From Nemertoderma westbladi (taxonomy: Eukaryota > Xenacoelomorpha > Nemertodermatida > Nemertodermatidae), in the NCBI GenBank assembly GCA_032718475.1, contig JAUCBJ010007004.1, forward strand, positions 1 through 64,000: a stretch of DNA of 64,000 nucleotides, given 5' to 3'. The notes below the pieces were generated by a model. The model was not told the DNA's origin and did not search any database. It saw nothing but the letters and a program-made list of their open reading frames with translations. This document shows, piece after piece, positions 1 through 12,364 of this stretch. The translations under genes were made by a program, and so were the position numbers. The stretch's first letter is position 1; the number at the start of each line of letters is the position of its first letter.

Positions 1-14
1 ATTGGTAACCTTCC

Positions 15-105
15 GTTAGGAGTATTGGATCTACTGCTGCTCTAAATAATCGAATCTTAATATTCCGATGTATTCTGTCCAGACTGCCAGAGGCCTGGCT
101 ATAGG
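15..105 (-). mobile_element. Short degraded LINE fragment
   Basis: This stretch shares 'ctgctgctctaaataatcg' and the weaker flanking pattern with the better-preserved LINE A copies at about 6762 and 42863. Those copies encode the C-terminal part of a non-LTR reverse transcriptase on the minus strand. Only some tens of bases match and no reading frame survives, so this is a relic. Confidence 0.4.
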
Positions 106-381
106 GGAGGGGTGCCGTGCACCTTGGCGCCAACCAAAGACGGCGCCAAAATAGTTTTTTTTTGCGTTTAAAAATCTACTCAAAAGTTTGGTTTGTGTGG
201 TGATATTACCGGTACACATAACGAACGAATGGTACTGTAATTTCAAATCTAATTTGGAATTTTTGATAATAATTTAAATATTAATTTAATCTTCTTATGC
301 AAAATCTGTTACCAACTAGACCCTAAAAATCTGAGGGCTTCTAAAACCAACCCATAAGGAAATAATAACCAGAAACTGGGT

Positions 382-608
382 TGGGTACTGGAGGGGAGGG
401 GGGGGGTAAAAGTTCGTATATCCCTGGGTATACTGGAGGGGAGGGGGGTGTTTAAAAGTTCGTATATCCCTGGGTACTGGAGGGGAAGGGGTTAAAAGTT
501 CGTATATCCCTGGGTACTGGAGGGGAGGGGGGTTAAAAGTTTGTATATCCCTGGGTACTGGAGGGGATGGGGGGGGGGGGTTAAAAGTTCGTATATCCCT
601 GGGTACTG
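382..608. repeat. G-rich minisatellite, about 45 bp unit, five copies
   Basis: Each unit has a run such as 'tactggaggggagggg' followed by 'aaaagttcgtatatccctgg'. The G tracts vary in length between copies, which suggests replication slippage. Four or more G runs lie close together, so the + strand could form a G-quadruplex. The minus-strand frame through it is proline-rich but is a by-product of the repeat. Confidence 0.85.
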
Positions 609-672
609 AGAAGATACGCCAGGATTCCGTGTCACCACTTCGAAAGGAATTTTGTTCCCATGTCAACACTTC

Positions 673-700
673 GAAAAGCCATGTCGACACATGGCTTTTC
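673..700. other. Perfect 12 bp hairpin with 4-base loop
   Basis: The arms 'gaaaagccatgt' and 'acatggcttttc' are exact inverted complements around 'cgac'. A T-rich stretch follows, so it resembles a terminator, but in an animal genome it is more likely the remnant of a small palindromic element. No function is inferred. Confidence 0.5.
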
Positions 701-1156
701 TTTGTTTTTTATTTGCTTTTTTTTGTTTGTTAACACAACCAATATTACAAAATAATAAAATAAAATAATAAAAACGAACACCAAGTGTTTTATATTTTTT
801 TGTTACCATTCTGCGTAATTCTATCAATTCTGCCCAAATACTAGACAATGTTGGTTCCTTGAATGGTGTAGAGAATTGTATGTACAGTAGTACATCAGTT
901 TTATATACTGTATAGTGTATATAGATAGTTTATATTATTACCGGTTTGTTGTTAGTTATACTATAGTTTTCTTAGTCTCGTAAGATGCTTACAGTATATT
1001 TTAGGTTTGGAAAGTAAACTTACAATAGGCCTACATATGATGTTTCAATTTGGGAAATTCGTGATGATATATTCGCGGTTAGGAATCCTTCCCAGTATTA
1101 CCGGTAAATGATACTACCGGTATTGGTATTTGTAACTATTCAGCCAATATCGTACT
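701..1156. other. 5' flank of the Roco gene, no gene seen
   Basis: AT-rich DNA with several 'taccggta'-like palindromes and a 'taggcctac'. It probably holds the promoter and 5' UTR of the following gene, but no core promoter element can be assigned with confidence. Confidence 0.4.
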
Positions 1157-4100
1157 ATGCCAGTGTATATAAATGACATTCAGTACTTCCCCGATGGAAA
1201 ACAGTTCGTTTATTGCTCTGGATATGACGTCATCATCTGCGAGTCATCGACATTGGAAGAAAAGATAGTGCTGAACACTCGCGGTGTGTTTTGCCGAAGA
1301 TTGGCGGTTTCTAGCGATGGGAACCGAGTAGCAGGTACTGGTAACGGTGACGTGTTTCTATGGGAAGGTAATCAGTCGGGTGGATACGACCTCGTGGTGA
1401 TTCAGAGTAACGAGTTGCCACATGGGGAGGGCCAAACATTGAGGTGGAGAATTCGGTTCAGTCCAACCGATGCTAATACTGTGGCGACATGCGGAGAAAA
1501 TGGAACAATTTCTATAATTCGCACAAAAGATAGAATATCTAGCTACAGAGTAACAACGTGGCTGGGACATCGTCACGCTGTCCGCGACATTAATTTTGAT
1601 AATAACGGCGTTTACTTGGCATCATCTTCGGACAATGGTGAAATAAAAATCTGGGAACCTAAAACTCAGAAAATGGTTCACCTATTAAACATCCACGACC
1701 AGGTTGTTCACAGTATTATATGGGACAAGGATTCAAGCAAAATTATTTCAGCTGGTCATGATGGTCTAATGTGTTGCGAGGTACCCAGTGGAGAGGTGCT
1801 ATGGCAACAGGCGGTAGACTATCGTCGCTTGGCGTGTAGCTCTGATGGGCGGCTGCTAGTAGCTACACGAGGTACTTGGCTAAATGCTGTCATTTTGGAT
1901 GCCGAGGATGGGAGTATCTTAAAGAAAGTCAGCAGATACAGAAGTGGTATTATCAGCATAGCACTCCACCCAGATAATAAATACTTCTTAATAGGTAACA
2001 CTAAAAGCAATATATCTTTATTATACATAATACGATTCATAAAAAAAAATTAATAATGTACCGGTAAATAAATTACATAAATTACATAAATTGGCTTCCT
2101 CCAAATACACAATGCTATGCAAATAAATTTGCCGCAAAGCAATGGCGCTGGCGCAAGCAACTGCAAATTTTCATTGCATTAAGTTGCGTTGTATATTTTC
2201 GAGAAAGCCGTACATAAATAACTTATTATACATAATTTTTAATTTTCATAAATTTTCGGGAAACTTATTTACCTTATTTTTTATAAGCATTTATAAAAAA
2301 CTTGTGAGAAAATTACACTGCGTTATTGGACATGATGCATTGCATTCTGGTTTATAAAAATCTGTTATATAATTTCACTCATTAATCACTCATTAGTAAT
2401 TTAAGGTATAAATTAATTTACCTTTATATTAAATATAACTATATTAATCAAGATAAATATATCGTGTTTGAGGTAATAATGACATTATCAGTCTTTTCAG
2501 ATCAAATATCAGTATTTTGACTAGTTCCCAAACTATTTATGTTTTTTCGTTTATTATATTTAGGAAACGGTGATGGAACCATAAGGTGCATTGACATATT
2601 CAGCATTGAACAGGAAGTTAAATTTAAAAAAACGATATCTGATTTAACAACCGCGATAGAAAGTGCTACAGAATGGAAAGATATCGCGATATACATGGGA
2701 ACAATTGGACCAATTAAGTCTTTGAATCAAAAGGCAATAGGAAAACTCGTAACCAATGCAGTTGATAGTCTTCCTATTGAACTAAAAGAATTATACCTCA
2801 GTCTAGATATTGAAGAAAATTTGAAATTAGACACTATGTTCCTAGACAAGCGCTGGTTTAAAGACCTACAAAAAACCCAGCTGGCAGTGCAAGAATGCCT
2901 TGAGAAGTGTCTATTGTTTAAAGGAGCGGATGATGTTTACTTAATGCCGTCTCAACTGCAAAAATATATACAACAAATAAATATCCCACTTGAAATCCTA
3001 ACTAGGGGACATAAAGCTTTAGTTGCCTACAAAGTAGCTCTCCAGAGAGGAACCACAACAACTTTCAGGTCTAGATTAATGCTTGTTGGTCAGGAGCGTG
3101 CTGGAAAGACAAGTTTAAAAAAAAGTTTAACTCAACAGAAATTTGATGTAGATGAAGCGATTACTGATGGTATTGATGCCAATACTCATTGCGTGATAAA
3201 TATAGACGATTCCACGGCATGGAACTGGAAAGATAAAGGAGCAGAAATTGGGGAAAATCCAGATGTTGTTGTAGCGAAACAGGCCATAAAGACTTTACTT
3301 CTCCAACAGGACATCATACAGTCTGATGCTCGACATATCGATAGTGTAAATAGAAGATTTCGAGCATCTTCAGATCCAACAGCAGAATTATTATCATCCA
3401 CAAGCTCTAAAAAAAAAGTAACAGCAAAAGAAATAGCACATAGAGCAAAGGCTATCTCAGAAAAAAAAGCGTCAGAAATATTTGTGGAAGAGGATGATAA
3501 AGTGAAAGGAAATATTGCCTCCAAGAAAAAGGAAATAAGACATCCTTCATTAACACTTCCACATACAGTTGTTAATGCCATGCACGATTTGTTGAAAAAG
3601 TTTAAAAGCGCTAAGGATATATTGGCTAAGTTGGATGAAGAAGATAATGAACTATCGGTATGTATTTTTGACTTTGGAGGACAAGCAGTATATTATTCCA
3701 CACATCAAATCTTTCTAAGTCATAGAGCAGCCTATATCGTCGTATTTGACCTTAGCCAAAATATCCATGATACAACTAGAGTAATATTCCGTGCACCAAC
3801 AGGTGAGAATGTGGAATATCTGCAGAGTGAACTTACAAATGTGGAGTTTATTGATTTCTGGTTGTCGAGTATATATGCATTCGGATTCTGTCCTGAACGC
3901 CACACATCCCACAGTCCTCCAATATATATAGTTGGTACTCATAAATCGAAGTTAGATGTTAGTTTCACAAATCAATGCAGATTATCTGATAAAATCTTTA
4001 CTGACATTGAAAATTTTATCCGGGATAGACCTTATACGAACAGCTTGGTGCGAGAATATTATGCTATTGAGAACAATATGGAGTCACGATCACTAGAAGA

Positions 4101-5799
4101 TGATGAGCTTGAAAAACTACGCATTGACATTGTCAATGAAATGTTGCAATTTAAAGAAGATATTCCACTGGACTACCTAAAATTTGAGCAATACATTTGT
4201 GAAATGTTAAATCAGGGAAAAACATACATAAATATCAACGATCTTTTAATTAATCTGAGAGAAATACATATTGATCTTATAGATATTGGTTTGTCAACAA
4301 TGCTCAACTTTTATCACGATATCGGAATGATTGTTTATTTCGATGAGGATGTGTTAAATGATTGGGTCATTTTGAACCCACGATGGTTGATGGATATGTT
4401 TTGTAAAGTCATAACTGTTAAAGATAAAATATTGAAAGCTCATCGTCTCCTATGGAAAGATTTAGACGATAATGGTGTGCTGCATGAGGGTCTAATTAAC
4501 TACATGTGGAACGATGTTATTGATGACAAGATGTTCTTATTAAATATTTTGGAACGCTTTGATTTGTTATGCAAAAGAATCATTCCACCAAGTACACTGT
4601 CTACAGAAAGTTCTACACCCGAGCTCAGCTACTATGTTCCATGTCGTCTAAAACCAAGGGCAACAGAGATGAATCATATTATTATGAAACCTACAGATGT
4701 AGAATTCTATTTTGTTTTTAATGGCTTTCTCCCAGACAGCCTATATCATAAGTTGATGAAAAGGACAATTGAATGGACATACATTGTAGCACCCACGATA
4801 ATATCGCCGAGACTCTACAATAGATGTGCCATCATATATTTGGATGAAGAACACGAGCTCGTCATTGAGAATGAAAGAAGATCTTTGTATCGATTAAAAG
4901 TTCAGATTATTCGTAAAGTTGCGAACCAACCTACTCACCAAGGGATAAATGCTGCATCACCACCAGATCATCAACGTGTTAAATTAATTAAACATTTTCT
5001 AGTGAACACATTGAACGACATAGTTGGTTTGACCAGGATGAAAAATGTTACATATGAAATAAAAATTAAGTGTCTCTGTCCAGCCCACTGCCAATCACAT
5101 AATATAAGTTATTGCAAAAACGGCCAATGCCACCATTTTTTAAAACTCGATGACTGTCTTAAAAGTAAAATAATATCGTGTCAATATCATGGAAGTTGTG
5201 ATGTTACTATTTATCAGAAATGGTTTGGCTTGGTTTGTGAAAACAATTTATCATATTTAGAGAAAGTTAACCAGTGCCAAAATGAACTAACTGACAGACT
5301 AGAACCATTAAAACTCTTAATACACCTGGAAAGTAAGTCCGTATTTACAAAAGAAACGCTTGACTACATCAAATCGAAATGTACAAAGTTACGAATGAGT
5401 AGAGCAATTATTGAAGGAATTAAATGGAGATCTTCTGCTGAATATGCAATATTTCTGGAATGCCTGGCAAGTACCAACCAGGTCCATTTAGTTGATTTGC
5501 TGGAAGGCAATTGTGATGCAAATAAAAACCAATTCCACGATATACTGATAACAAATAAAGTTGAATTAGTTGACAACATTGAACTAGACGACATAGTGTT
5601 GGCTTATCTTGTAAGTCACCATGTCCTGACAACTGATATTGCTGATGACATCAGATCACAGAAAACGAACTTGAGTAAGAAAAGTTACCTTATAGATGTT
5701 ATTATGAAGAGAACTCAGGAGGACTTCTATGTATTTTGTGATTGTTTAAAATATACTGGGCAAGACCATTTGGTGGAATTTATGTTGAACAATCAATAA
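1157..5799 (+). CDS. WD40-Roc-COR-CARD-CARD protein (Roco family), two exons
   Basis: Join 1157-1994 with 2564-5799 (1357 residues). The intron is GT-AG and the junction falls inside a WD40 blade, restoring a Gly-Asn-Gly-Asp-Gly-Thr run in frame. Residues about 1-290 are WD40 repeats forming a propeller. A Roc GTPase follows: P-loop GQERAGKT near residue 450, G3 motif DFGGQ near 645 and G4-like THKSKLD near 730. About 190 mostly charged residues separate P-loop and G3, much more than in compact Roc domains. COR follows (WVILNPRWLMDMF near 890), then a Cys/His-rich segment (about 1110-1175), then two CARD-like helical bundles (about 1185-1270 and 1275-1356). There is no kinase domain. The CARDs and GTPase suggest a scaffold or sensor in innate immunity or cell death; this is inference. 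The start at 1157 is the first Met, and more upstream exons cannot be excluded. Confidence 0.85.
1995..2563 (+). other. Intron of the WD40-Roco gene
   Basis: The donor reads 'atag|gtaaca' and the acceptor 'tatatttag|gaaacgg', after a T-rich tract. Reading through the donor gives a stop within 20 codons, and the second exon read backwards starts with non-homologous residues, so splicing is required to keep the last WD40 blade. The intron is AT-rich and contains no recognisable element. Confidence 0.85.
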
Positions 5800-6293
5800 T
5801 AGAAAATTAATTTAATTAATTATGTTGTGATTATTTATGTTCATTATTTGATTCCAATTTTATACAATCAAAGACAAAGAAAACAACTTAAGATATATAA
5901 ATATCCTCTTTATTTCGTGCGCAACAAATTTACTAGGTGTCGTACTAAACTACAGTACCAATAGAAACCAAAAGAACCCAAAACACATTAAAGAACCTAA
6001 TCTGTTAAGACCGTTGCGTTAGATTTTGGGCCTCGTAGGACCAAATCTGTTAGCCATTATTATTCTCTCAAGCAGATTCTCTCCCCCTTCTTGCCTTTGA
6101 ATCTATAATCATCCTAACCTGATTGATGGAATACGGACATAATAAGTCGGTAGAATAAGAGAAAGGAGCAGGTTACAGACGAAGGATTTTTCTATCTAAA
6201 AAATATTATTTACAAATTGTCGGAGAGGAGCAGGTGATAGAGGGTGATTTTTCTAACCAAATCAATAAACGATATTCTGCCAATTAATGAAGA
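5800..6293. other. Intergenic, no gene seen
   Basis: AT-rich 3' flank of the Roco gene. The string 'gagaaaggagcaggttacag' near 6158 recurs in reverse complement near 12259, so part of this stretch belongs to a dispersed repeat. No clear AATAAA signal is seen close to the stop codon. Confidence 0.5.
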
Positions 6294-7227
6294 ACTACTA
6301 CTACTACTAGGATCGGCATGCTGCATTGCAGCTGCATTTTTAAGAATGCTGTGCCGGCTTATCGACAAAATTGCACCGCCACAACTCCCTATCACCCATG
6401 ACATTTGCTAGATCATCTGCATCTTCAAGGCCAGTGTCCTTTAAGATGCGTCTCAAGAAAGTCATGGGCTGTCCACCATGCTTATTCACTCCATGAGGCT
6501 GCCAAAGTACAAGATTATGCACTGGCTGGTCCTCACGGCGAAAGCAATGTCCTGCAAAGCGGAGGCGATTTTGTTCTAGTGTCAAGCTTGGGGGAGCCAA
6601 TGAGACACCTCCAATGTTATATAGTGTCTGGTTGGAGATGTGTGCATTGTACTTGACACAATGAACCCGGCGTAGCATTCTTGTGAATGTGCCATCCAGA
6701 GATTTGGTGTCCTCAGCAGTTAGAGCCCAGCATGGACTCCCGTAGAGGAGTACTGGAACTACTGCTGCTCTAAATAATCGGACCTTAAGTTTCCGATTAA
6801 TTCTCGGTGACTTCCAAATCCTGGAAAGCCTATTCAAGGCTGCCCATGCCTTTCCCTTACGTATTCGAAGGTCCTCACCTGACTTCCGGATCCATGATCC
6901 CAGGTAACAGAAGTCGTCCACATGCTCAAGCATACCATCCTTTGAGCTTATGCTCATCCGATCAGAGACTTGCTGAGGACTTTCAAAGTTAATTGTCAAA
7001 ATTTTGGTCTTTCTGGAGTTAATAAAAAGACCAACACTAGAAGCAGCATGTTCTAATGAGCTGAGGAGCCGTTGGGCTCCCTCTAGTGATTCTGAGAGTA
7101 CTCCTAAGTCATCAGCAAAGTCTAGATCAGTTAGGTACTTGGCAGGATTTCCTCGACTTCTGGAGCCAGTAGGTGGAGTTATCATCACCCCATCATCATT
7201 ATGATGATCTAAGGACATGCGTAGAAC
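6294..7227 (-). mobile_element. LINE A, 5'-truncated copy (reverse transcriptase C-terminal part)
   Basis: On the minus strand this encodes about 300 residues of non-LTR reverse transcriptase with the catalytic 'DFADD' motif, the thumb region, and a C-terminal tail (LRFAGHCFRREDQPVHNLVLWQP). The 3' end is an AGT-type triplet tail. The copy is colinear with LINE A at 42471-43327 until 'gcgtagaac', where homology stops; that is the usual mark of incomplete target-primed reverse transcription. It is non-autonomous, with no endonuclease. Confidence 0.85.
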
Positions 7228-8747
7228 GAAGAACGAATTAATGAAGAAGGGCAGATTACATGAGTTGATATTTTCATATAAACGTTGCCAAACCATGGCA
7301 CCAGATAGCAGACGTATAGGATTTAAGTATTATGGGCGTATGAGCTGCATATGTATAGTATGTGTATTGTATAATTTAAGTATGTGGAGCGAGCCACGAA
7401 GTTGGCGAAGCGTTATCGAACTGAACTGACACTGTTCAACAGTCTCCCACTAGATTCCCCCATTATTTTGCTTTAATCCGTTCCAGTTGAAAAACTTTGC
7501 AGATATATACTAGGCCCTACAGTACACCTTAGATGCCTTACAAAGGAGGATATTCCATTTTCAGTTCTCCAGAATGCCGTTAGGGGGCGTAATATTTGAG
7601 TCTCATTTTGTTATATAGTCCATACGAGCTGTCAGATAATATTTACTACAGTACAGTAGACCACACTTCGGCTGTTTCTAGATTTGTAATAAGTGTGACT
7701 TTTAGGTCCATTTGTTTGTTTATTTTGGACTATATATAATTATTATTGATATTTTTACTACTGTACAATTTGGCGTAAATAACAAAATTACGAGGGCTAC
7801 TTACTTTGTCTCCTAACGGATCCAAAGTCACCCTCGCCCTGTTTCGGAAAATAAAGTCCGTAAATATACAAGTCGGCTGAGGGAGATAAAGCTGAAAGTG
7901 ATTGTACAGTAATATTCAAGGGGATTTTGTAGCGGGAAAAGCCAGGCTTCGGCACGCGAGACTATTATATTAATTATAAGCCGTCTGGAAGCTTGCCACG
8001 CTGAGGGCGTGAGGAATCGTTTACAGAAAACGAAGACAAGAAAAGGAAGTGATCTGTGCAGTTTTCCATTCTGCCGCTAGAGTGCGAAATGTCCAAAAGT
8101 GAAAACCTTCCACCGTTTCCTTGATTTTAATCAGTTTAAGTTGAGATTTTGCATATACAGTAGTAGTATAAGGAGAACTATCTTCTTATACTACTTACAG
8201 TGCAGTACTGCATGTACGAGAAAACTGGCTGTTTCTTTGTGGAACGGTTCTCCACCTACACCTCTATATTTGCCGCTAGAAGTGGAAATATCTGAAGGTG
8301 ATAACGCTCTCTCGTTTATTAATTTATTATCATGCTAGACAGTAGACCATCCATTTGTTGGGACGGTAATCCATCAGCAATTCTCCAGTCTACAGCAAGA
8401 GGGCTGAAATTGAAACATTTCAGAAATGCCTAAAATAAAATCTAAGAGCCATTTCGCAATATTGTTTCCGTTCTTTCTGATTAATACTGGACGTACCAGG
8501 CACATATTCCAACCCCAATAGTTTATGTGAGGAAAAAAGCAGTCTGCAGTTAACCAGTCTGTCACTAGGAGGTAAGAGTGATTAGAGGACATTTGCTTAT
8601 ATTTTGCTATAATTTATAACATTAGACACATAACATATGTTTATATCACGTGCTGTGCGAATACCTCATTTCGTGTAGGCCTACTAATTCATATGTTTTA
8701 CGTTTTAAGTTTTTAAAAAGAAATCCGCTAAGAAACCTAATTAATTG
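7228..8747. other. Intergenic, no gene seen
   Basis: No long reading frame with family features. Similar short strings ('gccgctaga.tg.aaat') near 8073 and 8273 hint at a degraded direct repeat. A few 'taggcctac'-type palindromes occur. Confidence 0.5.
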
Positions 8748-9185
8748 ACTACTACTACTACTAGGTCTAGGTCGAGCGAACTCGGACAATGGAAATGAGA
8801 TCCTTCCAGGCTTCCCGATTCTCCATAGTTGTCGCAATTTCGTTTCTCCCAAGTTCAGTATCCCTTTCAAGTTGATCTATATATGTTATGGCCGGTCGTC
8901 CACGACTACGCTTTCCATGAGTTGGTTGCCAGAGAAGTAGATCTGGTATGACCTCGTCTTTACTTCGCTAGCAGTGCCCACTGAATCTTAATCTGCGTTC
9001 ACGGAGGGTGGTTGATACAGGCGGTATTGTACCATAAAGCTCGGCTTTTATCATGTGTTGTCTCCAGCTGATGTTTAGGGCTGCCCTTAGTAGTCTTGTG
9101 TAGCAACCATCAATTCGGTGTTCAAGTGATTTAGTCAGTGTCCAGGTCTCACCCCCGTATAAAAATACACTTTCAACTGTGGCTG
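8748..9185 (-). mobile_element. LINE B, 5'-truncated 3' end
   Basis: The minus strand matches the 3' terminal part of LINE B copies at 40553-40913 and 48460-48767: the same residues after the reverse transcriptase (ITYIDQLERDTELGRNEIATTMEN type) and the same AGT-triplet tail. Homology ends near 'caactgtggct', where LINE B elsewhere continues toward the thumb. Reading frames are broken. Confidence 0.8.
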
Positions 9186-10713
9186 ACTGATTTCAAGATG
9201 GTATTCCAAGGCCATTTGTGCAGAGGATTAAATCCTGAGCACTCCCAACTTACCGACTTACAGGTCGGCCAAAAAACGTTTTCACAAAAAAAATCAGTGT
9301 TCAGTCCAAACGTTCTAGAACAGTGGGGCAGATAATTTTTCTTTGAGCACCGCGTGATAAATCACCGACACTCAAAGTGAAATTGCACCAAATATGCACA
9401 CCACCCAACCCCAATTATCTGTGTCACGCAAAACTTAGCTTATTAGCAACAACCTAAGAGAACTTCACCGACTCCTGAAGGAGAGGTGTGAAAACACTTC
9501 ATGAAGACACAAAGATGTAGGTTTTCACGTTAAAGCAGATTGTACTGTACTCCTGCTTGGGGGGAAAAAGAGAGACGCAATTATTAGTTGTGGTCATATA
9601 AAGTAGTCACTAGTTACTTTATTAGATTATGAAATAATAAAAAAATTTCAATAAGAATAATTCCCAACGATTATCTTAAAAAAAATTATTATATTTTTCT
9701 GTAAGATCAGATAAATGACACGTTCGGTGTGCGTGGTTTTTCACCACTTTATCTGGAATCTGCGCGTTTTCCAAACCTGGTTTTAAAGGAAAGACAGCCG
9801 CTCGAAACTGCCTAGGAATCGAGCAGCCCTATAAGGTAAGGGTTTTATTTTTTCGAGGGTACGAAAGCTTGCGGTGGTGGATTTGCCTGAAATCCCAGCA
9901 ACAGAGGCAATCAGACGAAAAAATCCCAGGATAACGTTAATATTTAGTGGGATAGGGATGGCAATACAGGGCTAGGTATTTATACCAGTATTATCTCTGG
10001 GCCTAACTCACCAAACCTTTCCTTCCAATAGAGGTAGCGGACCTCGTGTGTGTGGGGTGCGAGCTGATGCAGACCTCTGGTTTTGGGTAACAGAGGTGAT
10101 CAATCCCTGGGAACTTCTTCTGTCGGTAGATGTGTCAGTCTCTTTCTTTTAATATAGATTCGTAGTCACCTGTAACTTTTCCTGCCTACGAAATTACACT
10201 CAGACTTAGTAACCGAGTATTTTGCATTTGATATTCAAATAACTTTTTCAGCAGCGCTACCCATGGCCGTGAGGGCTGCCACGAGCCTATTATAGTTATA
10301 CAAATTTTTGTATAATAAATTTAGTACCGTACACCGGTAGTGTAGGCCTCTCAGGGGGACCTACACGTGGGCCAAAAAAAACCACAAACAATAAAAGAAA
10401 TTTGTCGAGCGCTCTGGCGGGGAGCGCAAACAAGTTTATTACTGTAATGGATTTCTCGTGCTCCTTAGCACGATAAGCTCCTAAAACGGCTTTGAATCTC
10501 AAAAAAGTTCCAGGTAGTGCTCTACTTTCGCTTAGTGTTTTGGTTTTCCGGCTAACATAAATATTTCCACTTTAACACGGTCCTTCATTGACTTGTTATT
10601 TACGGACATCCACAACTTTTCAATATAGTACAATAAGACAGTGATTTTCTATTCTTCCAAAATGATACTGTATATTGCTTCCTTCTAAATAAATGAAATG
10701 GCTTACTGTAACA
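9186..10713. other. Intergenic, no gene seen
   Basis: No protein with recognisable features is encoded. The composition changes several times (A/T-rich at about 9600-9720, more G/C after 9750), suggesting a patchwork of old repeats. The 68-codon minus-strand frame at 10296-10502 has no support. Confidence 0.4.
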
Positions 10714-11277
10714 CTGTAGAAAAACCTCTGGGATGAAGAAAAAGATAGAAACCGGGTGAGGGCTGCTTATGGTCCGTTAGGATCCAAAGTATAGCCTCTA
10801 AATATTCCAAACGGCAGAGAAAATATACCGTATTTTTAGCCGTTTTGTTTTGCTAAAAATACACCGGAAAAAATATACAAATAAAGGGAAAAAGTCTAAC
10901 AATAATCAATTGTTTTGAAAAACGTCTTAATAAATCGTGAAAAAGTCATGGGCTAATAAAGTCGTAGAACGTCTTAAAAAGCAATGGGACGTCGTAATAA
11001 ACTTGGTGCAGCTTCACGCTATTGGAACTTGGCGATAGTACAGAACACCAGGTTACCGTCTGAGTCCAAACAGGGGTGGTACCGATTGGACTTAAAAGGT
11101 TAGCTGCAATTTGTTCTCAGACCATAGAGGTTTATTTGGGCGAACCACAAATAAACGTATAGTCTGCGGACAGTGCACCAGCACTACCGTGGGCAGGAGA
11201 GCCGAGCCAGTGGAGATGCTGCCACTTTTGCCTGGTAGGCAATAGCGAGCACACAAGCGCTCCGGGCTGTCTAGCCA

Positions 11278-11517
11278 ATGTGCTCAGACCAACGGCGGAA
11301 CCGTCTTACGTTACTGGCGACCGCAAAGCCTTTCGCAGGCCCGATCCAGCAACAAAGAGGGTCCCAACTTTGGACCAGAGGTGGCTTAGGCTAAGATAGT
11401 ACAGCCGTCCGACGGCGGAATCGTCTTAAGTTACTGGCGACCGCAAAGCCTTTCTCAGGCCCGATCCAGCAACAAAGACGGCCCCAACTCGGAACAGAGC
11501 TGACTTCTAGGCCAGGG
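11278..11517. repeat. Tandem duplication of about 123 bp
   Basis: The block containing 'acggcggaaccgtctta' followed by 'gttactggcgaccgcaaagc' occurs twice in direct orientation with a few substitutions. It is GC-rich compared with its surroundings and lies inside the dispersed repeat. Confidence 0.75.
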
Positions 11518-11686
11518 ACCTCTGCTGTACTGAGGAGCTGGGCTCAACAATTATGCCCGAGGCAGAGTAAAAACTCTGAAGTTATAACCCGGTGCGCCCC
11601 TATTTATAGCTTGCTGTGGGGTCAATATGGGGTTGACCCCTAATTATCACCCCTGCGCGCGGGTGGACTTTCTGGGCGGAGACTTT

Positions 11687-11861
11687 ACGTTCGAACAATA
11701 TTAGATATAATTACTCAATATAATAGACCAATTAATATTGGTGCACGTTCGAACAATATTAGATATAATTACTCAATATAATAGACCAATTAATATTGGT
11801 GCACGTTCGAACAATATTAGATATAATTACTCAATAATATAGACCAATTAATATTGGAGCC
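11687..11861. repeat. 58 bp tandem repeat, three copies
   Basis: Copies begin at 11687, 11745 and 11803, each starting with 'acgttcgaacaatattag' and ending near 'attaatattgg'. The first two are identical by eye and the third has small changes near its end. The unit contains inverted 'aatatt' motifs and is AT-rich. Confidence 0.9.
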
Positions 11862-12274
11862 TGGATAGAGTTTAGAAGGTGACTTGTCAATCACTTCCTA
11901 CTGCTATTGGATGGCGGCCATAGGCTGCGTGCTGGGGGCCGGTGTAAGGGAAGGGATGTATTGGATAACAATGGACACTGGATAGTGCATTGGATGGAGT
12001 GTATTGGGCGTATTAGGCAATACTTGACACGCCCGCCACGACTAAGAATGTCTGGGTTGGGGCAATAAATCGTAATGTGAGATATGGGATAATATTCTGA
12101 GAAGAATATTTTGATGACTATTTTCGGGATGAATATTACGACTGAATAAGGGAAGGGGGAATAATTATATTATAATTATTTCGTTTTTAAAATCAGAGTC
12201 CTGAGGAAGTGTATTTTGTATGTTTGCCTACGGAGGCGCGAAAAATCGATTACACCACTGTAACCTGCTCCTTT

Positions 12275-12364
12275 CCCTAAATTGAGAATTTAACATTGAG
12301 GCGGGATATTAATTCGCCAAGGCGGGTTTTGCGTCGAGTTCCCCCCCCCCCCCCCCCCCCCCCC
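12275..12364 (+). repeat. Dispersed repeat ending in a 24-base C run
   Basis: The block 'taaattgagaatttaacatt' through 'ggcgggttttgcgtcgag' followed by a homopolymer C tract (12341-12364) recurs in inverted orientation at 52856-52936, where the tract reads as G. The homopolymer is therefore carried by the repeat. Confidence 0.8.

Larger units (their letters stand above)
10714..12259. mobile_element. Dispersed repeat element, copy 1 (non-autonomous)
   Basis: Its left end (from 'gaaaaacctctggg') and right end (before 'gtaac') are homologous to 57511-58255, while the middle differs in length. Both copies are bordered on each side by GTAAC, either a shared target preference or part of the element ends. 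No ORF longer than about 70 codons exists, so it depends on proteins supplied elsewhere. It contains two internal tandem arrays, listed separately. A solo LTR or a short internally deleted element are both possible. Confidence 0.55.

Noticed and set aside
673-700. Rho-independent terminator
   Set aside because: The hairpin plus T tract looks similar, but the sequence is eukaryotic nuclear DNA.
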